NCBI RefSeq assembly: GCF_001730225.1 | Contig: NZ_MIJE01000036.1 | Location: 60,786 to 124,785, forward strand | Reading direction: 5' to 3' | DNA from: Desulfuribacillus alkaliarsenatis | GTDB lineage: Bacteria > Bacillota > Bacilli > Desulfuribacillales > Desulfuribacillaceae | DNA: 64,000 nt | In this document: in pieces, positions 56,152 to 64,000 of the stretch | Position numbering within the stretch: position 1 is the first letter of the stretch | Layout of the letters: each line of letters begins with the position of its first letter | Translations under genes and position numbers: made by a program | The notes under the pieces: model-generated | Database searches by the model: none | What the model saw: the letters and a program-made list of their open reading frames with translations, nothing else | What the model was told of the DNA's origin: nothing

Positions 56152-57391
56152 TCGTGAACAAGTTAAGGCTGGTGAACTAATAAATGTTAAGCTAGATGGC
56201 ACATTAGCTAATGATATTACAGCTCCTGTTGCTATCCGTGAATTTAATAAACTAGGTGTAGAAACTGTATTTGATAAGAACAAAGTATTTTTAGTGCCTG
56301 ACCACTTTGCACCTAACAAAGACATCATGTCTGCTGAGCAAGCTAAAATAATGCGTGAATTTGCATATAAGCATGAAATAGTTAACTATTTCGAAATTGG
56401 CGAAATGGGCGTTGAGCATTGCCTGTTACCTGAGAAGGGACTTGTATTACCTGGAGACGTTATTATTGGTGCAGACTCTCATACTTGTACTTACGGTGCA
56501 TTAGGAGCTTTTGCAACGGGTGTAGGTAGTACAGACTTAGCTTGTGGAATGGCTACTGGTGAAGCATGGTTGAAGGTTCCAGAAACAATTAAATTTGTAT
56601 TCAAGGGCGAACTACAGCCATACGTTACTGGTAAGGATTTAATTCTACATGCAATTGGAGACATAGGCGTTGATGGAGCACGCTATTGCTCAATGGAATT
56701 CACAGGACCAGTTATAGATAAGCTAACAATGGATCAGCGTTTTACAATGGCTAATATGGCTATTGAAGCTGGTGCTAAATGTGGTTTGTTTGAAGCTGAT
56801 GATACAACATTAGCATATGTTAAAGAGCGTGCAAAACGTGACTTCACAGTGTACAAGGCTGATGCAGATGCTGAGTATTGTCATGTAATTGAATATGATG
56901 TAACAAATCTTGAGCCAGTGGTAGCCTACCCACACCTTCCGGAAAATACACATCCAGTAAGCGATGGTAAGGATATCGTAATTGATCAAGTAGTTATTGG
57001 ATCTTGTACAAATGGTCGTTTAGAAGATTTACGAGTTGCTGCACGCCTGTTAGAAGGTAATAAAGTCAATCGTAAAGTTAGAACGATTGTTATTCCAGGA
57101 ACACAGCAAATTTATTTAGATGCAATGAACGAAGGTTTAGTAGAAATATTCATTAAGGCGGGAGCAATTGTTAGTACGCCAACATGTGGACCTTGCTTAG
57201 GTGGACATATGGGTATCCTAGCTAAAGGTGAAAGAGCTGTAGCTACTACTAATCGTAACTTCGTAGGGCGTATGGGTCACCCAGAGAGTGAAGTTTATTT
57301 AGCAAGCCCTGCAGTTGCTGCTGCTACTGCTATTAAAGGGACTATTACCGACCCGAAAGAAATAAAGCCGTTTGAGGAGGTAATGAAATAA
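56108..57391 (+). CDS. leuC: 3-isopropylmalate dehydratase large subunit (short type)
   Basis: 427 residues of the aconitase family; shorter than the roughly 465-residue E. coli form and of the type also seen in archaea and Clostridia. Iron-sulphur cysteines are in [18 protein letters not shown] and [17 protein letters not shown] lies before ATG 56108 inside leuA. The stop shares one base with the leuD start. Confidence 0.95.
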   Translation: MGMTLVEKILAAHCDREQVKAGELINVKLDGTLANDITAPVAIREFNKLGVETVFDKNKVFLVPDHFAPNKDIMSAEQAKIMREFAYKHEIVNYFEIGEMGVEHCLLPEKGLVLPGDVIIGADSHTCTYGALGAFATGVGSTDLACGMATGEAWLKVPETIKFVFKGELQPYVTGKDLILHAIGDIGVDGARYCSMEFTGPVIDKLTMDQRFTMANMAIEAGAKCGLFEADDTTLAYVKERAKRDFTVYKADADAEYCHVIEYDVTNLEPVVAYPHLPENTHPVSDGKDIVIDQVVIGSCTNGRLEDLRVAARLLEGNKVNRKVRTIVIPGTQQIYLDAMNEGLVEIFIKAGAIVSTPTCGPCLGGHMGILAKGERAVATTNRNFVGRMGHPESEVYLASPAVAAATAIKGTITDPKEIKPFEEVMK

Positions 57392-57891
57392 TGAAGTTAA
57401 CAGGAAAAACGTGGAAGTTTGGACATGACATTGACACGGATTTAATTATCCCTGCTCGTTATTTAAATACCTCTGACCCAAAAGAATTGGCTAAACACTG
57501 CATGGAAGATGCAGACCCAACATTTGCTGGTAAAGTATCACCAGGTGAAATAATGATAGGTGGCAAAAACTTTGGCTGTGGAAGCTCCCGTGAGCATGCG
57601 CCAATCGCTATTAAAGAAGCAGGCATTACGGTTGTTATTGCTGAGTCATTTGCTCGCATTTTCTATCGTAACGCAATCAACATAGGTTTGCCAATCCTTG
57701 AGTCACCTGAAGCGGCTAAAGAAATTCAGGAGCGCGATGAGGTTGAGGTAGATTTAGACAAAGGTATTATTTATAACAAAACTCAGGATAAGACATACGA
57801 AGTTCCACCATTTCCGCCATTCATTCAAGAGATTATTAATGCAGGTGGCCTTGTGAACTACGTGAAAAAGAAGGTGAATGCCAATGGCTAA
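57391..57891 (+). CDS. leuD: 3-isopropylmalate dehydratase small subunit
   Basis: 166 residues, the swivel domain: [14 protein letters not shown] and [17 protein letters not shown] are the family marks. It pairs with the short LeuC. ATG 57391 overlaps the leuC stop (TAATG); its own end overlaps leuB by 8 bases. Confidence 0.96.
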   Translation: MKLTGKTWKFGHDIDTDLIIPARYLNTSDPKELAKHCMEDADPTFAGKVSPGEIMIGGKNFGCGSSREHAPIAIKEAGITVVIAESFARIFYRNAINIGLPILESPEAAKEIQERDEVEVDLDKGIIYNKTQDKTYEVPPFPPFIQEIINAGGLVNYVKKKVNANG

Positions 57892-58969
57892 AAAAATAGC
57901 AGTTTTACCTGGTGATGGCATTGGTCCTGATATTATTGCAGAAGCTGTTAAGGTTTTAAATAAAGTTGAGCAGATTTTTGGTACTAGCTATCAATTTCAA
58001 GAATACCCTGTAGGCGGAACAGCCATTGATCAAACAGGTGAGCCGCTACCTGCTTCAACACTGCAAGCCTGCCTTGAAAGTGATGCTGTACTTTTAGGAG
58101 CTGTTGGTGGACCAAAGTGGGATAACCTACCTGGAAACAAGCGACCTGAAGCTGCTCTTTTAGGCTTACGTAAAGAGCTAGGCCTATATGCGAACCTGCG
58201 TCCAGCAGTAGTATACCCAAGCTTAGTAGGGGCATCGACTTTAAAGGAAGAAGTAGTATCTGGCGTAGACTTATTAGTTGTACGTGAGTTAACTGGAGGC
58301 ATATACTTCGGAGAGCATAAGCGTACGACTACGGAATCTGGCGAAGAGAAGGCAATTGATGTATTAGAATATACACGTTCAGAGATTGAGCGTATTGTAC
58401 GACTTGCTTTTGAACTAGCTATGAAGCGTCGTAAAAAAGTAACGTCTGTAGATAAAGCTAATATTATCGAGACTTCAAGACTTTGGAGAGAAGTTGTTGC
58501 AGAAGTGCAAAAGGACTTCCCAGAGGTTGAAGTAGATCAACAATATGTAGACAACTGTGCGATGCAGTTAGTTAGAAACCCTAAGCAGTTCGATGTAATT
58601 GTTACTGAGAATATGTTTGGTGATATCCTAAGTGATGAAGCAGCAATGCTAACTGGTTCGATTGGTATGTTAGCGTCTGCGAGTATCGGTACAGGAAATA
58701 ACGCTATGTATGAGCCAATCCATGGATCTGCCCCTGATATTGCGGGTAAGAATATAGCTAACCCGATAGCTACTATATTATCTGCTGCTATGATGCTTAG
58801 GTTCTCTTTGAACCAAATTAAAGAAGCTGATGCAATTGAAGCAGCTGTTACCTCAGTGCTAGAAAAAGGTCTGCGTACAGGCGATTTAGCAAGCCCTGGT
58901 CAAGCAACTTTATCTACAACAGAGATGGGTGCAGCAGTAATAGCAGAGCTAGAGAGTATGTTCGCATAA
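57884..58969 (+). CDS. leuB: 3-isopropylmalate dehydrogenase
   Basis: 361 residues: [60 protein letters not shown] and [17 protein letters not shown]-dependent oxidative decarboxylation in leucine synthesis. ATG 57884 fits AAGGTGA; ATG 57878 is 3 bases from that site. It is the last gene of the operon, with a terminator following. Confidence 0.96.
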   Translation: MAKKIAVLPGDGIGPDIIAEAVKVLNKVEQIFGTSYQFQEYPVGGTAIDQTGEPLPASTLQACLESDAVLLGAVGGPKWDNLPGNKRPEAALLGLRKELGLYANLRPAVVYPSLVGASTLKEEVVSGVDLLVVRELTGGIYFGEHKRTTTESGEEKAIDVLEYTRSEIERIVRLAFELAMKRRKKVTSVDKANIIETSRLWREVVAEVQKDFPEVEVDQQYVDNCAMQLVRNPKQFDVIVTENMFGDILSDEAAMLTGSIGMLASASIGTGNNAMYEPIHGSAPDIAGKNIANPIATILSAAMMLRFSLNQIKEADAIEAAVTSVLEKGLRTGDLASPGQATLSTTEMGAAVIAELESMFA

Positions 58970-59003
58970 AGATACCTTATTTCGATTAAATGAAGAAATC
59001 ATG

Positions 59004-59032
59004 AAACTCCTCAAAACGAGGAGTTTTTTATT
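59004..59032 (+). terminator. Terminator of the ilv-leu operon
   Basis: AAACTCCTC (59004-59012) pairs perfectly with GAGGAGTTT (59018-59026), followed by a T-run. Confidence 0.85.
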
Positions 59033-59092
59033 GCTTTTTTATATGGATATGATATCGTTTAAATTATATATAAAAGAAGGGAGCAAGGAGAA

Positions 59093-59251
59093 ATGAATCA
59101 ACGTTTTATATTATTAATTATTATGCTATTAATGTTCTCCGTTCTTATGAGTTGCTCTAGGATGGATCGAGGTATTTCAAACGAAGAATTCCTGCTACTA
59201 ACTGACAATGGTGTTACTCAACAAATAGTGTTAACCAATAAATGGTATTAA
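59093..59251 (+). CDS. Small lipoprotein, 52 residues
   Basis: ATG 59093 follows CAAGGAGA. A hydrophobic stretch (FILLIIMLLMFSVLMSC) ends in a lipobox-like VLMSC at Cys 21, with only about 31 residues (ending VLTNKWY) beyond it. I do not recognise the family. Its position before a SafA-like gene suggests a spore or envelope role, an inference only. Confidence 0.5.
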   Translation: MNQRFILLIIMLLMFSVLMSCSRMDRGISNEEFLLLTDNGVTQQIVLTNKWY

Positions 59252-59399
59252 CCGACAAATAAACTAACAAATGTCAGCAGTACTCAATAGATAGATCACC
59301 GCAGTGATGTCAAATGTCTATAAAATAGGCGTTTATGCAGTTCGCTCCTAGGTCTTTGCGCATATAGTAAATTGACTATATTAAAAGGAGGACATTATT

Positions 59400-59894
59400 G
59401 TGGACCATAAACACATGAAACCTTATGTTGTAAAGCCTGGAGATACTATGTTTAAAATTGCTAGAAGGTATAATTTACCTTTAGATGTTTTGATAGCAGC
59501 TAACCCACAAATCCCAAATCCAGACTTAATTTATCCTGGTCAAGTAATAATGGTACCAGTACACCAACATGATCATTGTAAGGATTATAAACAGCGTCAT
59601 CATCACCATCACCCTTGTCATCCGCATCCTACACCTAAGCCATCACCATATCCTTGCTTACCGTCAGGGGTGCCTAGATTTCGTTCGGGATTTATGCCAC
59701 GGCCAATGCCTACACCACAACCTGGCGAATACCCAAGCTGGTGGATGAATCCGCCACATGAATATGGCGAATGGGGTCAACCAAACCCATGGCAGGACTG
59801 GGGAATGGATGATTATTGGGGCGATTGGCAATATGAGTGGGACAATAATTGGAATAACCCTAGACACACTACTTGCGACAAAGCTGATAAATAA
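59400..59894 (+). CDS. LysM protein, SafA-like spore coat assembly candidate
   Basis: 164 residues. One N-terminal LysM domain (about 8-53, VVKPGDTMFKIARRYNLP) binds peptidoglycan or cortex. The rest is low complexity: a His-rich stretch (HHHHHPCHPHP), a Pro-rich middle and a Trp/Gly/Asp-rich tail. The LysM-plus-tail layout and the nearby yebC and bofC match the Bacillus safA neighbourhood, but the tail is unlike SafA. GTG 59400 follows AAAGGAGG. Confidence 0.65.
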   Translation: MDHKHMKPYVVKPGDTMFKIARRYNLPLDVLIAANPQIPNPDLIYPGQVIMVPVHQHDHCKDYKQRHHHHHPCHPHPTPKPSPYPCLPSGVPRFRSGFMPRPMPTPQPGEYPSWWMNPPHEYGEWGQPNPWQDWGMDDYWGDWQYEWDNNWNNPRHTTCDKADK

Positions 59895-60007
59895 ACAAAA
59901 CTTAGGGTGTAAAAAACATAAATATGTAGACTATAATAGTTAAGACATAAGATAGGGGGCGACTTAGCCCTCTATTTTCAAATATAAGTATTTGGGGTGA
60001 TATTTAA

Positions 60008-60898
60008 ATGGAGAATTTAAGATGCGCGATAGCGCAAATTAGACCCGTACTAGGTAATGTTGATAAAAATCTAGACAAGCATATTAAATACATACAAGAC
60101 GCCATAGATAAGCAGGCAAATGTAATTGTCTTTCCAGAATTAAGCTTAACAGGCTATAACCTACAAGACCTAGCATATGATGTTGCATTAACGCTTGAAA
60201 GTCAACCTATAGCAAAATTACTTAACTTAAGTCACTCGATAGATATTATTTTTAGTTTTGTAGAAGAAGATGAGCGACATTCGTTCTATATTTCTTCTGC
60301 ATATGCATCAAAAGGTAAGATTTTACATGTGCATAGAAAAGTATACCTACCTACATATGGGTTATTTGATGAAGCGAGATATTTCGATTCTGGTGATCGA
60401 GTTCAAGCATTCTGCACTGATATTGCAAGAGTTGGTATGATTATCTGTGAGGACGCATGGCACCCTTCGACAGCATATATATTAAGTACCGATGGCTCAC
60501 ATATTCTGTATGTTGTAGCGGCAAGCCCAGCCAGAGGTGCTGAGAATGGAGATATACAATCGGACCGCTGGTGGCAGTCCACTATCCAATCCTATGCACA
60601 GCTTCATGGTCTTTATGTCGTCTATGTAAATCGAGTCGGCTTTGAAGATGGACTTGCCTTCTCAGGTGGATCATCGGTGTACGATTCGGAAGGTCAGCAG
60701 ATTTTGAAGGCACCATATTTAGAAGAAGGTTTATACCTGACAGACATAGATTTTCGCAAATTACGGAGAAGTCGAATATCAAATCCACTAAAACGTAACG
60801 AAAAAGTAGATCTTACTATCAGAGAATTACAACGCATATCTAAAGAATCTTTTAGTAATAGCTCTTCAAACAAAGATTGTGAAAAGGGTGGAAAATAG
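60008..60898 (+). CDS. Nitrilase-family protein, glutaminase half of a split NAD synthetase
   Basis: 296 residues of the carbon-nitrogen hydrolase fold with the Glu-Lys-Cys triad: Glu in [10 protein letters not shown], Lys in [10 protein letters not shown], Cys in [10 protein letters not shown]. It resembles the N-terminal glutaminase domain of glutamine-dependent NAD synthetases, which passes ammonia to the synthetase. The synthetase is encoded right after, one base past the stop, so the two polypeptides probably form one enzyme. ATG 60008 is weakly spaced from GGGGTGA. Confidence 0.85.
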   Translation: MENLRCAIAQIRPVLGNVDKNLDKHIKYIQDAIDKQANVIVFPELSLTGYNLQDLAYDVALTLESQPIAKLLNLSHSIDIIFSFVEEDERHSFYISSAYASKGKILHVHRKVYLPTYGLFDEARYFDSGDRVQAFCTDIARVGMIICEDAWHPSTAYILSTDGSHILYVVAASPARGAENGDIQSDRWWQSTIQSYAQLHGLYVVYVNRVGFEDGLAFSGGSSVYDSEGQQILKAPYLEEGLYLTDIDFRKLRRSRISNPLKRNEKVDLTIRELQRISKESFSNSSSNKDCEKGGK

Positions 60899-60899
60899 T

Positions 60900-61745
60900 A
60901 TGAAAGTAGATATAAACAAAATATTAGATATAGATGTAGAGTTAACTACAAGAATCTTAGTGGAATTCATAAAAGAAGAAGTCCGTAAAGTAGGCTATGA
61001 GAAGGTAGTTATGGGATTGTCGGGCGGTATCGATTCAGCAGTTGTTGCATACCTAGCAGCAAAGGCTATAGGTCCAGAAAATGTGTATGCCATTATGATG
61101 CCTTACAAGACAAGTAATCCAGACAGTTTAAGCGATGCAAAAAAAATAGTTGAAGACCTGAAGATTAACGCTAAGACAATCGAAATAACACCAATGATTG
61201 ATGCGTACTTCAGTTTGCCTGAGAGTGATTCAACTGAAACAGATATGCTACGGAAAGGTAACAAGATGGCTAGGGAGCGAATGAGTATACTATACGATCA
61301 TTCTTCGCTATACGATGCACTAGTAATTGGTACGAGTAATAAAACAGAATTGCTTCTAGGATATGGAACAATATACGGAGACATGGCATCTGCGCTAAAT
61401 CCTATTGGCGATTTGTACAAACATCAGATTTATCTGTTAGCACGATATCTAGGGGTACCAGATTCTATTATTACTAAAGCTCCAAGTGCTGATTTATGGG
61501 AAGGCCAAACGGATGAGCAGGAATTAGGTTCTACCTATGACGAATTAGACTGCTTTTTATATTACAAATATGACTGTAGATATACCGATGAAGAGCTTCT
61601 AGACTATTACGATAACGATTTCATAGCAAGGGTAGTTAAAAGAGTACAGATCAATCACTATAAAAGAAAGTCTCCTGTAATTGCGAAAGTTTCACATCGA
61701 TCTGTAGGGCACGATTTTCTGTATCCAAGAGATTGGAACTACTAG
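60900..61745 (+). CDS. nadE: NAD synthetase
   Basis: 281 residues of the ATP-PPase fold: PP-loop [16 protein letters not shown] (about 40), [34 protein letters not shown]. Amidates nicotinate adenine dinucleotide to NAD using ammonia. Upstream GTG 60879 is in frame but ATG 60900 fits AAGGGTGG, and it begins right after the nitrilase stop TAG at 60896-60898. Ammonia may come from the nitrilase partner. Confidence 0.93.
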   Translation: MKVDINKILDIDVELTTRILVEFIKEEVRKVGYEKVVMGLSGGIDSAVVAYLAAKAIGPENVYAIMMPYKTSNPDSLSDAKKIVEDLKINAKTIEITPMIDAYFSLPESDSTETDMLRKGNKMARERMSILYDHSSLYDALVIGTSNKTELLLGYGTIYGDMASALNPIGDLYKHQIYLLARYLGVPDSIITKAPSADLWEGQTDEQELGSTYDELDCFLYYKYDCRYTDEELLDYYDNDFIARVVKRVQINHYKRKSPVIAKVSHRSVGHDFLYPRDWNY

Positions 61746-61861
61746 TTTACTAAATAAGAAGCTGTATGCTACTATATGGTAGAACTTTTTAATCTAAGCT
61801 AACGAAATTGAATTTTGTTAAGCTAAGAATAGAGAATTGTATAGTAGGATGGAGTGAGAAT

Positions 61862-62617
61862 ATGGCTGGACATTCGAAGTGGAAAAATATAGCCCATAGA
61901 AAGGGCAAGCAAGATGCTGCAAGGGGTAAAATCTTTACCAGACTATCTAAAGAAATAATGGTAGCTGCCCGCCAAGGTGGGGGGGACCCAACTGCTAATG
62001 CTCGCTTACGACTAGCAATTAGTAAAGCACGAGAGCATAACATGCCAAATGATAATATCGAGCGCGTTATAAAAAAGGCAACGGGTGAGCTAGAAGGTGT
62101 TAATTATGAGGAGATATCCTACGAAGGCTATGGACCTGCTGGAGTCGCTGTATATGTAGAAGTAGTTACAGATAGTCGTAATCGTGCTGCCTCTGATATG
62201 CGCCATATATTTTCTAAATACGGCGGAAACTTGGGAGAGTCAGGTTGTGTAAGCTGGATGTTTGACAAAAAAGGCATCATTAATATTAACAAAGCAGACA
62301 TAACAATTGATGAAGAAGAGTTACTGTTACTTGCTTTAGACGCGGGAGCAGATGATCTCATCGGTGATGAAGATGCGTTTGAAATTGTTACTGAGCCAGA
62401 TAGCTTCGAACAAGTAAAAGAACAGCTAGTAGCTGCGGACATCCAAATAAACTCATCAGAGATTACCATGGTACCACAGAATACTATTAGCTTAACTGGT
62501 GATGATGCAAAGAAAATGCTTAAACTAATGGAAAAGCTAGAAGAAAACGATGATGTGCAGAACGTGTATGCAAACTTCGATATTTCTGATGAAGATATGC
62601 AGAAATATCACAGCTAA
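61862..62617 (+). CDS. yebC: YebC/PmpR-family regulatory/ribosomal protein
   Basis: 251 residues: [20 protein letters not shown] at the start, [20 protein letters not shown] and [11 protein letters not shown] are diagnostic. In Bacillota relatives recent work links the family to translation of proline-rich stretches; other members act as DNA-binding regulators. ATG 61862 follows GATGGAGTGAG; an in-frame ATG at 61808 has a non-homologous extension. Confidence 0.95.
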   Translation: MAGHSKWKNIAHRKGKQDAARGKIFTRLSKEIMVAARQGGGDPTANARLRLAISKAREHNMPNDNIERVIKKATGELEGVNYEEISYEGYGPAGVAVYVEVVTDSRNRAASDMRHIFSKYGGNLGESGCVSWMFDKKGIININKADITIDEEELLLLALDAGADDLIGDEDAFEIVTEPDSFEQVKEQLVAADIQINSSEITMVPQNTISLTGDDAKKMLKLMEKLEENDDVQNVYANFDISDEDMQKYHS

Positions 62618-62627
62618 AATGTATATA

Positions 62628-62681
62628 CACCTCGCAAATGTGGTCATACTGACTATATGACCAAGTTTGGGAGGTGTTTTT
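62628..62681 (+). terminator. Long terminator-like hairpin holding the bofC ribosome site
   Basis: CACCTC at 62628-62633 pairs with GAGGTG at 62671-62676, and inside it CAAA/TTTG and TGGTCATA/TATGACCA add to a nearly unbroken stem. TTTTT follows. GGGAGGTG, the bofC Shine-Dalgarno, is the end of the 3' arm, 5 bases from GTG 62682. Confidence 0.7.
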
Positions 62682-63290
62682 GTGTCTGTTAAACCATTTT
62701 TTATTACTTCAATAGTTATAATTTTTATTTTAGCTGCATCTTTGTTTTTACAAAACGCACAATTGCAAAAAGACAATAATCAATCTATAGATTATTCAAA
62801 GGTCTCAGTAATTGAAGATGTACTGCATCAAGAATCGTTCATCCAGTATACCTTATATAATGTTACTTTATATGATGAGTATTTGTGCGGTACTATAGAT
62901 GAGGAACATACAGTCTTTTATGCGCCTACGGAGATTGCAGCTATAAAAAACTATCCACAGTATAGGCTGCTAAAATCTGAGGCAGATCACTTATTCCTGC
63001 ACCGAGAGCACATGGAGTTCCATGCAAAATACAAAGATGCAATATACTTCGGTTTAAATGCAAGGAGTGAGCTTGTACTATATTACAAAGATTATGGTGT
63101 GGAAAATCCGCAAAAGGTATTCTTTCCATTAGAACAAGAAGCTTTAGAAGAATGGATGCTACCAAAACAATTAGAGGAACTAGAAAGAGGAATACCTATA
63201 TATAATGTAGGAGATTATAACAGTGTATTATCAACTCTTACGGAATATATAATAGACTTTCCATATGGATATCCGATTGTAGTGGAATGA
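62682..63290 (+). CDS. bofC: BofC-like protein
   Basis: 202 residues with a single N-terminal membrane helix (about 5-25; FFITSIVIIFILAASLFL) and an external domain. The end, VFFPLEQEALEEWMLP, then LEELERGIPIYNVGDYNSVL, matches the BofC C-terminal pattern, and the middle section is roughly alignable. BofC is a forespore intermembrane protein that inhibits the SpoIVB protease and so times sigma-K activation. In Bacillus it also lies near yebC and safA. GTG 62682 follows GGGAGGTG, inside a hairpin. Confidence 0.7.
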   Translation: MSVKPFFITSIVIIFILAASLFLQNAQLQKDNNQSIDYSKVSVIEDVLHQESFIQYTLYNVTLYDEYLCGTIDEEHTVFYAPTEIAAIKNYPQYRLLKSEADHLFLHREHMEFHAKYKDAIYFGLNARSELVLYYKDYGVENPQKVFFPLEQEALEEWMLPKQLEELERGIPIYNVGDYNSVLSTLTEYIIDFPYGYPIVVE

Positions 63291-63446
63291 TAGTACTTTA
63301 AAGAATAATAATAGCTTTATAGTTTCCTAAGTGAAAAGAATTAATTAAATAGTAAGGAATTTAGTGTGTATAATTTACTATTACGTGTAAACAATACTCT
63401 TAGAATAGGTTTTATTCATAGAATAACTTAATGGTAAAAATTGCAT

Positions 63447-63476
63447 TTGCATTATGGTTTTTGTTTATGTTATTAT
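63447..63476 (+). promoter_or_regulatory. rRNA promoter P1
   Basis: TTGCAT (63447-63452), 18-base spacer, TATTAT (63471-63476). TGTCGCT follows 6 bases after the -10, exactly as at P2. Confidence 0.5.
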
Positions 63477-63563
63477 GTTAATTGTCGCTCCAAAAGACAT
63501 GCGACTGCAGACATTTGATTTCAAGTATAACAACATACTGCAAGAAAAACTTCAAAATAGTTG

Positions 63564-63592
63564 TTGACTTTGAAAATCAGATGTGGTAAGAT
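63564..63592 (+). promoter_or_regulatory. rRNA promoter P2
   Basis: TTGACT (63564-63569), 17-base spacer, TAAGAT (63587-63592), then TGTCGCT 6 bases on at 63599. It lies about 230 bases before the 16S gene. Confidence 0.7.
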
Positions 63593-63823
63593 AAATATTG
63601 TCGCTGCGAAACGGCGATTGACAACAAAGTTCCTTGAAAACTGTATAATGCAATCAAAACAACGTCAATTCGGATTCGCAAGAATCCAAAGCGCTTTTGA
63701 TGAAAATCAAAACGGACAACGTCAATAAGAGAAATCTTGATTGACAAAATTAAAAGTCAGTGACTTTTGAGCTTAAAATCGACTTTATCTTAGCCGATAA
63801 GTCGTTAAGGATATAAACAAACA
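63593..63823 (+). promoter_or_regulatory. rRNA leader with boxA
   Basis: AGTTCCTTGAAAACT near 63628 resembles the boxA antitermination element of Bacillus rRNA leaders. GGATTC/GAATCC forms a small hairpin at about 63672. ACAACGTCAAT occurs twice (about 63660 and 63716), and no terminator or tRNA is seen. The region 63291-63446 before P1 holds nothing recognisable. Confidence 0.6.
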
Positions 63824-64000
63824 TTTATTGGAGAGTTTGATCCTGGCTCAGGACGAACGCTGGCGGCGTGCCTAATACATGCAAGTCGAGCGGACAGAGA
63901 TGAGAGCTTGCTCTTATCAAAGTTAGCGGCGGACGGGTGAGTAACACGTGGGCAACCTGCCTGTAAGACTGGGATAACTTCGGGAAACCGAAGCTAATAC
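63824..64000 (+). rRNA. 16S ribosomal RNA, 5' part (truncated by the window)
   Basis: TTTATTGGAGAGTTTGATCC opens the gene, followed by CTGGCTCAGGACGAACGCTG and GGCGGCGTGCCTAATACATG. These are universal bacterial 16S start sequences and of Bacillus type. Only 177 bases lie inside the window. Confidence 0.98.

Noticed and set aside
60879..60899. Reading the nitrilase and NAD synthetase as one frameshifted gene
   Set aside because: The first ends in a normal stop at a domain boundary and the second has its own AAGGGTGG and ATG, so two genes fit better than one broken gene.
63291..63823. tRNA genes before the 16S rRNA
   Set aside because: No cloverleaf-like sequence with GTTCRA and CCA-end features is seen; only promoters and leader.

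Overview
The window is a compact stretch of chromosome from a low-GC, endospore-forming Bacillota, most like a member of Bacillales. Evidence for this is the three T-box leaders, the infC-rpmI-rplT operon with an L20-type leader and an AUU-start infC, yunB, a gerA-type germinant receptor operon, a SafA-like LysM protein near yebC and a bofC homologue, and a Bacillus-type 16S rRNA start at the right edge. The species cannot be named from sequence reading alone.

Layout. 1-11.9 kb: thrS behind a Thr T-box; two divergent PmtA-like methyltransferases; infC-rpmI-rplT; a CBS-pair protein; a KtrA-type potassium regulator; a SpoU rRNA methyltransferase; pheS-pheT behind a Phe T-box; zapA and cvpA. 12-16.7 kb: a signalling operon with an ErcA-like iron alcohol dehydrogenase, a soluble PAS histidine kinase, a stand-alone Rcp1-like receiver, and a REC-PAS-GGDEF-HD-GYP protein. 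16.8-26 kb: polX with a degenerate polymerase palm, a U32 peptidase/RlhA-like protein, mutS2, and the 5-oxoprolinase genes pxpBAC. 26-35 kb: a class A penicillin-binding protein with FN3 repeats, yunB, a four-gene germinant receptor operon (A, C, D, B subunits), and nfo.

35.3-43.5 kb holds amino-acid synthesis: pheB-hom-thrC-thrB, then proB-proA-proC-pheA. 43.5-48.1 kb is an AT-rich accessory patch of broken genes: frameshifted small genes, fragments of phage-type sigma/RinA-like regulators, a cluster of GCAAC repeats, one orphan 382-residue protein and an intact HEPN-domain protein. 48.1-59 kb is the ilvE-ilvD-ilvB-ilvN-ilvC-leuA-leuC-leuD-leuB operon behind a Leu-type T-box. 59-63.3 kb has a tiny lipoprotein, a SafA-like LysM protein, a glutamine-dependent NAD synthetase split into two genes, yebC and bofC. 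Tandem rRNA promoters, a boxA leader and the first 177 bases of a 16S rRNA close the window.

Most of the window is core metabolism. The parts most worth a second look are the ErcA signalling operon, the palm-dead PolX, the paired lipid-methyltransferase-like genes, two sporulation/germination genes whose Shine-Dalgarno lies in the 3' arm of a terminator-like hairpin, and the accessory patch with the HEPN gene. I did not find a clearly new multi-gene system. The 44.4-46.4 kb pair is the best candidate, and it is weak.
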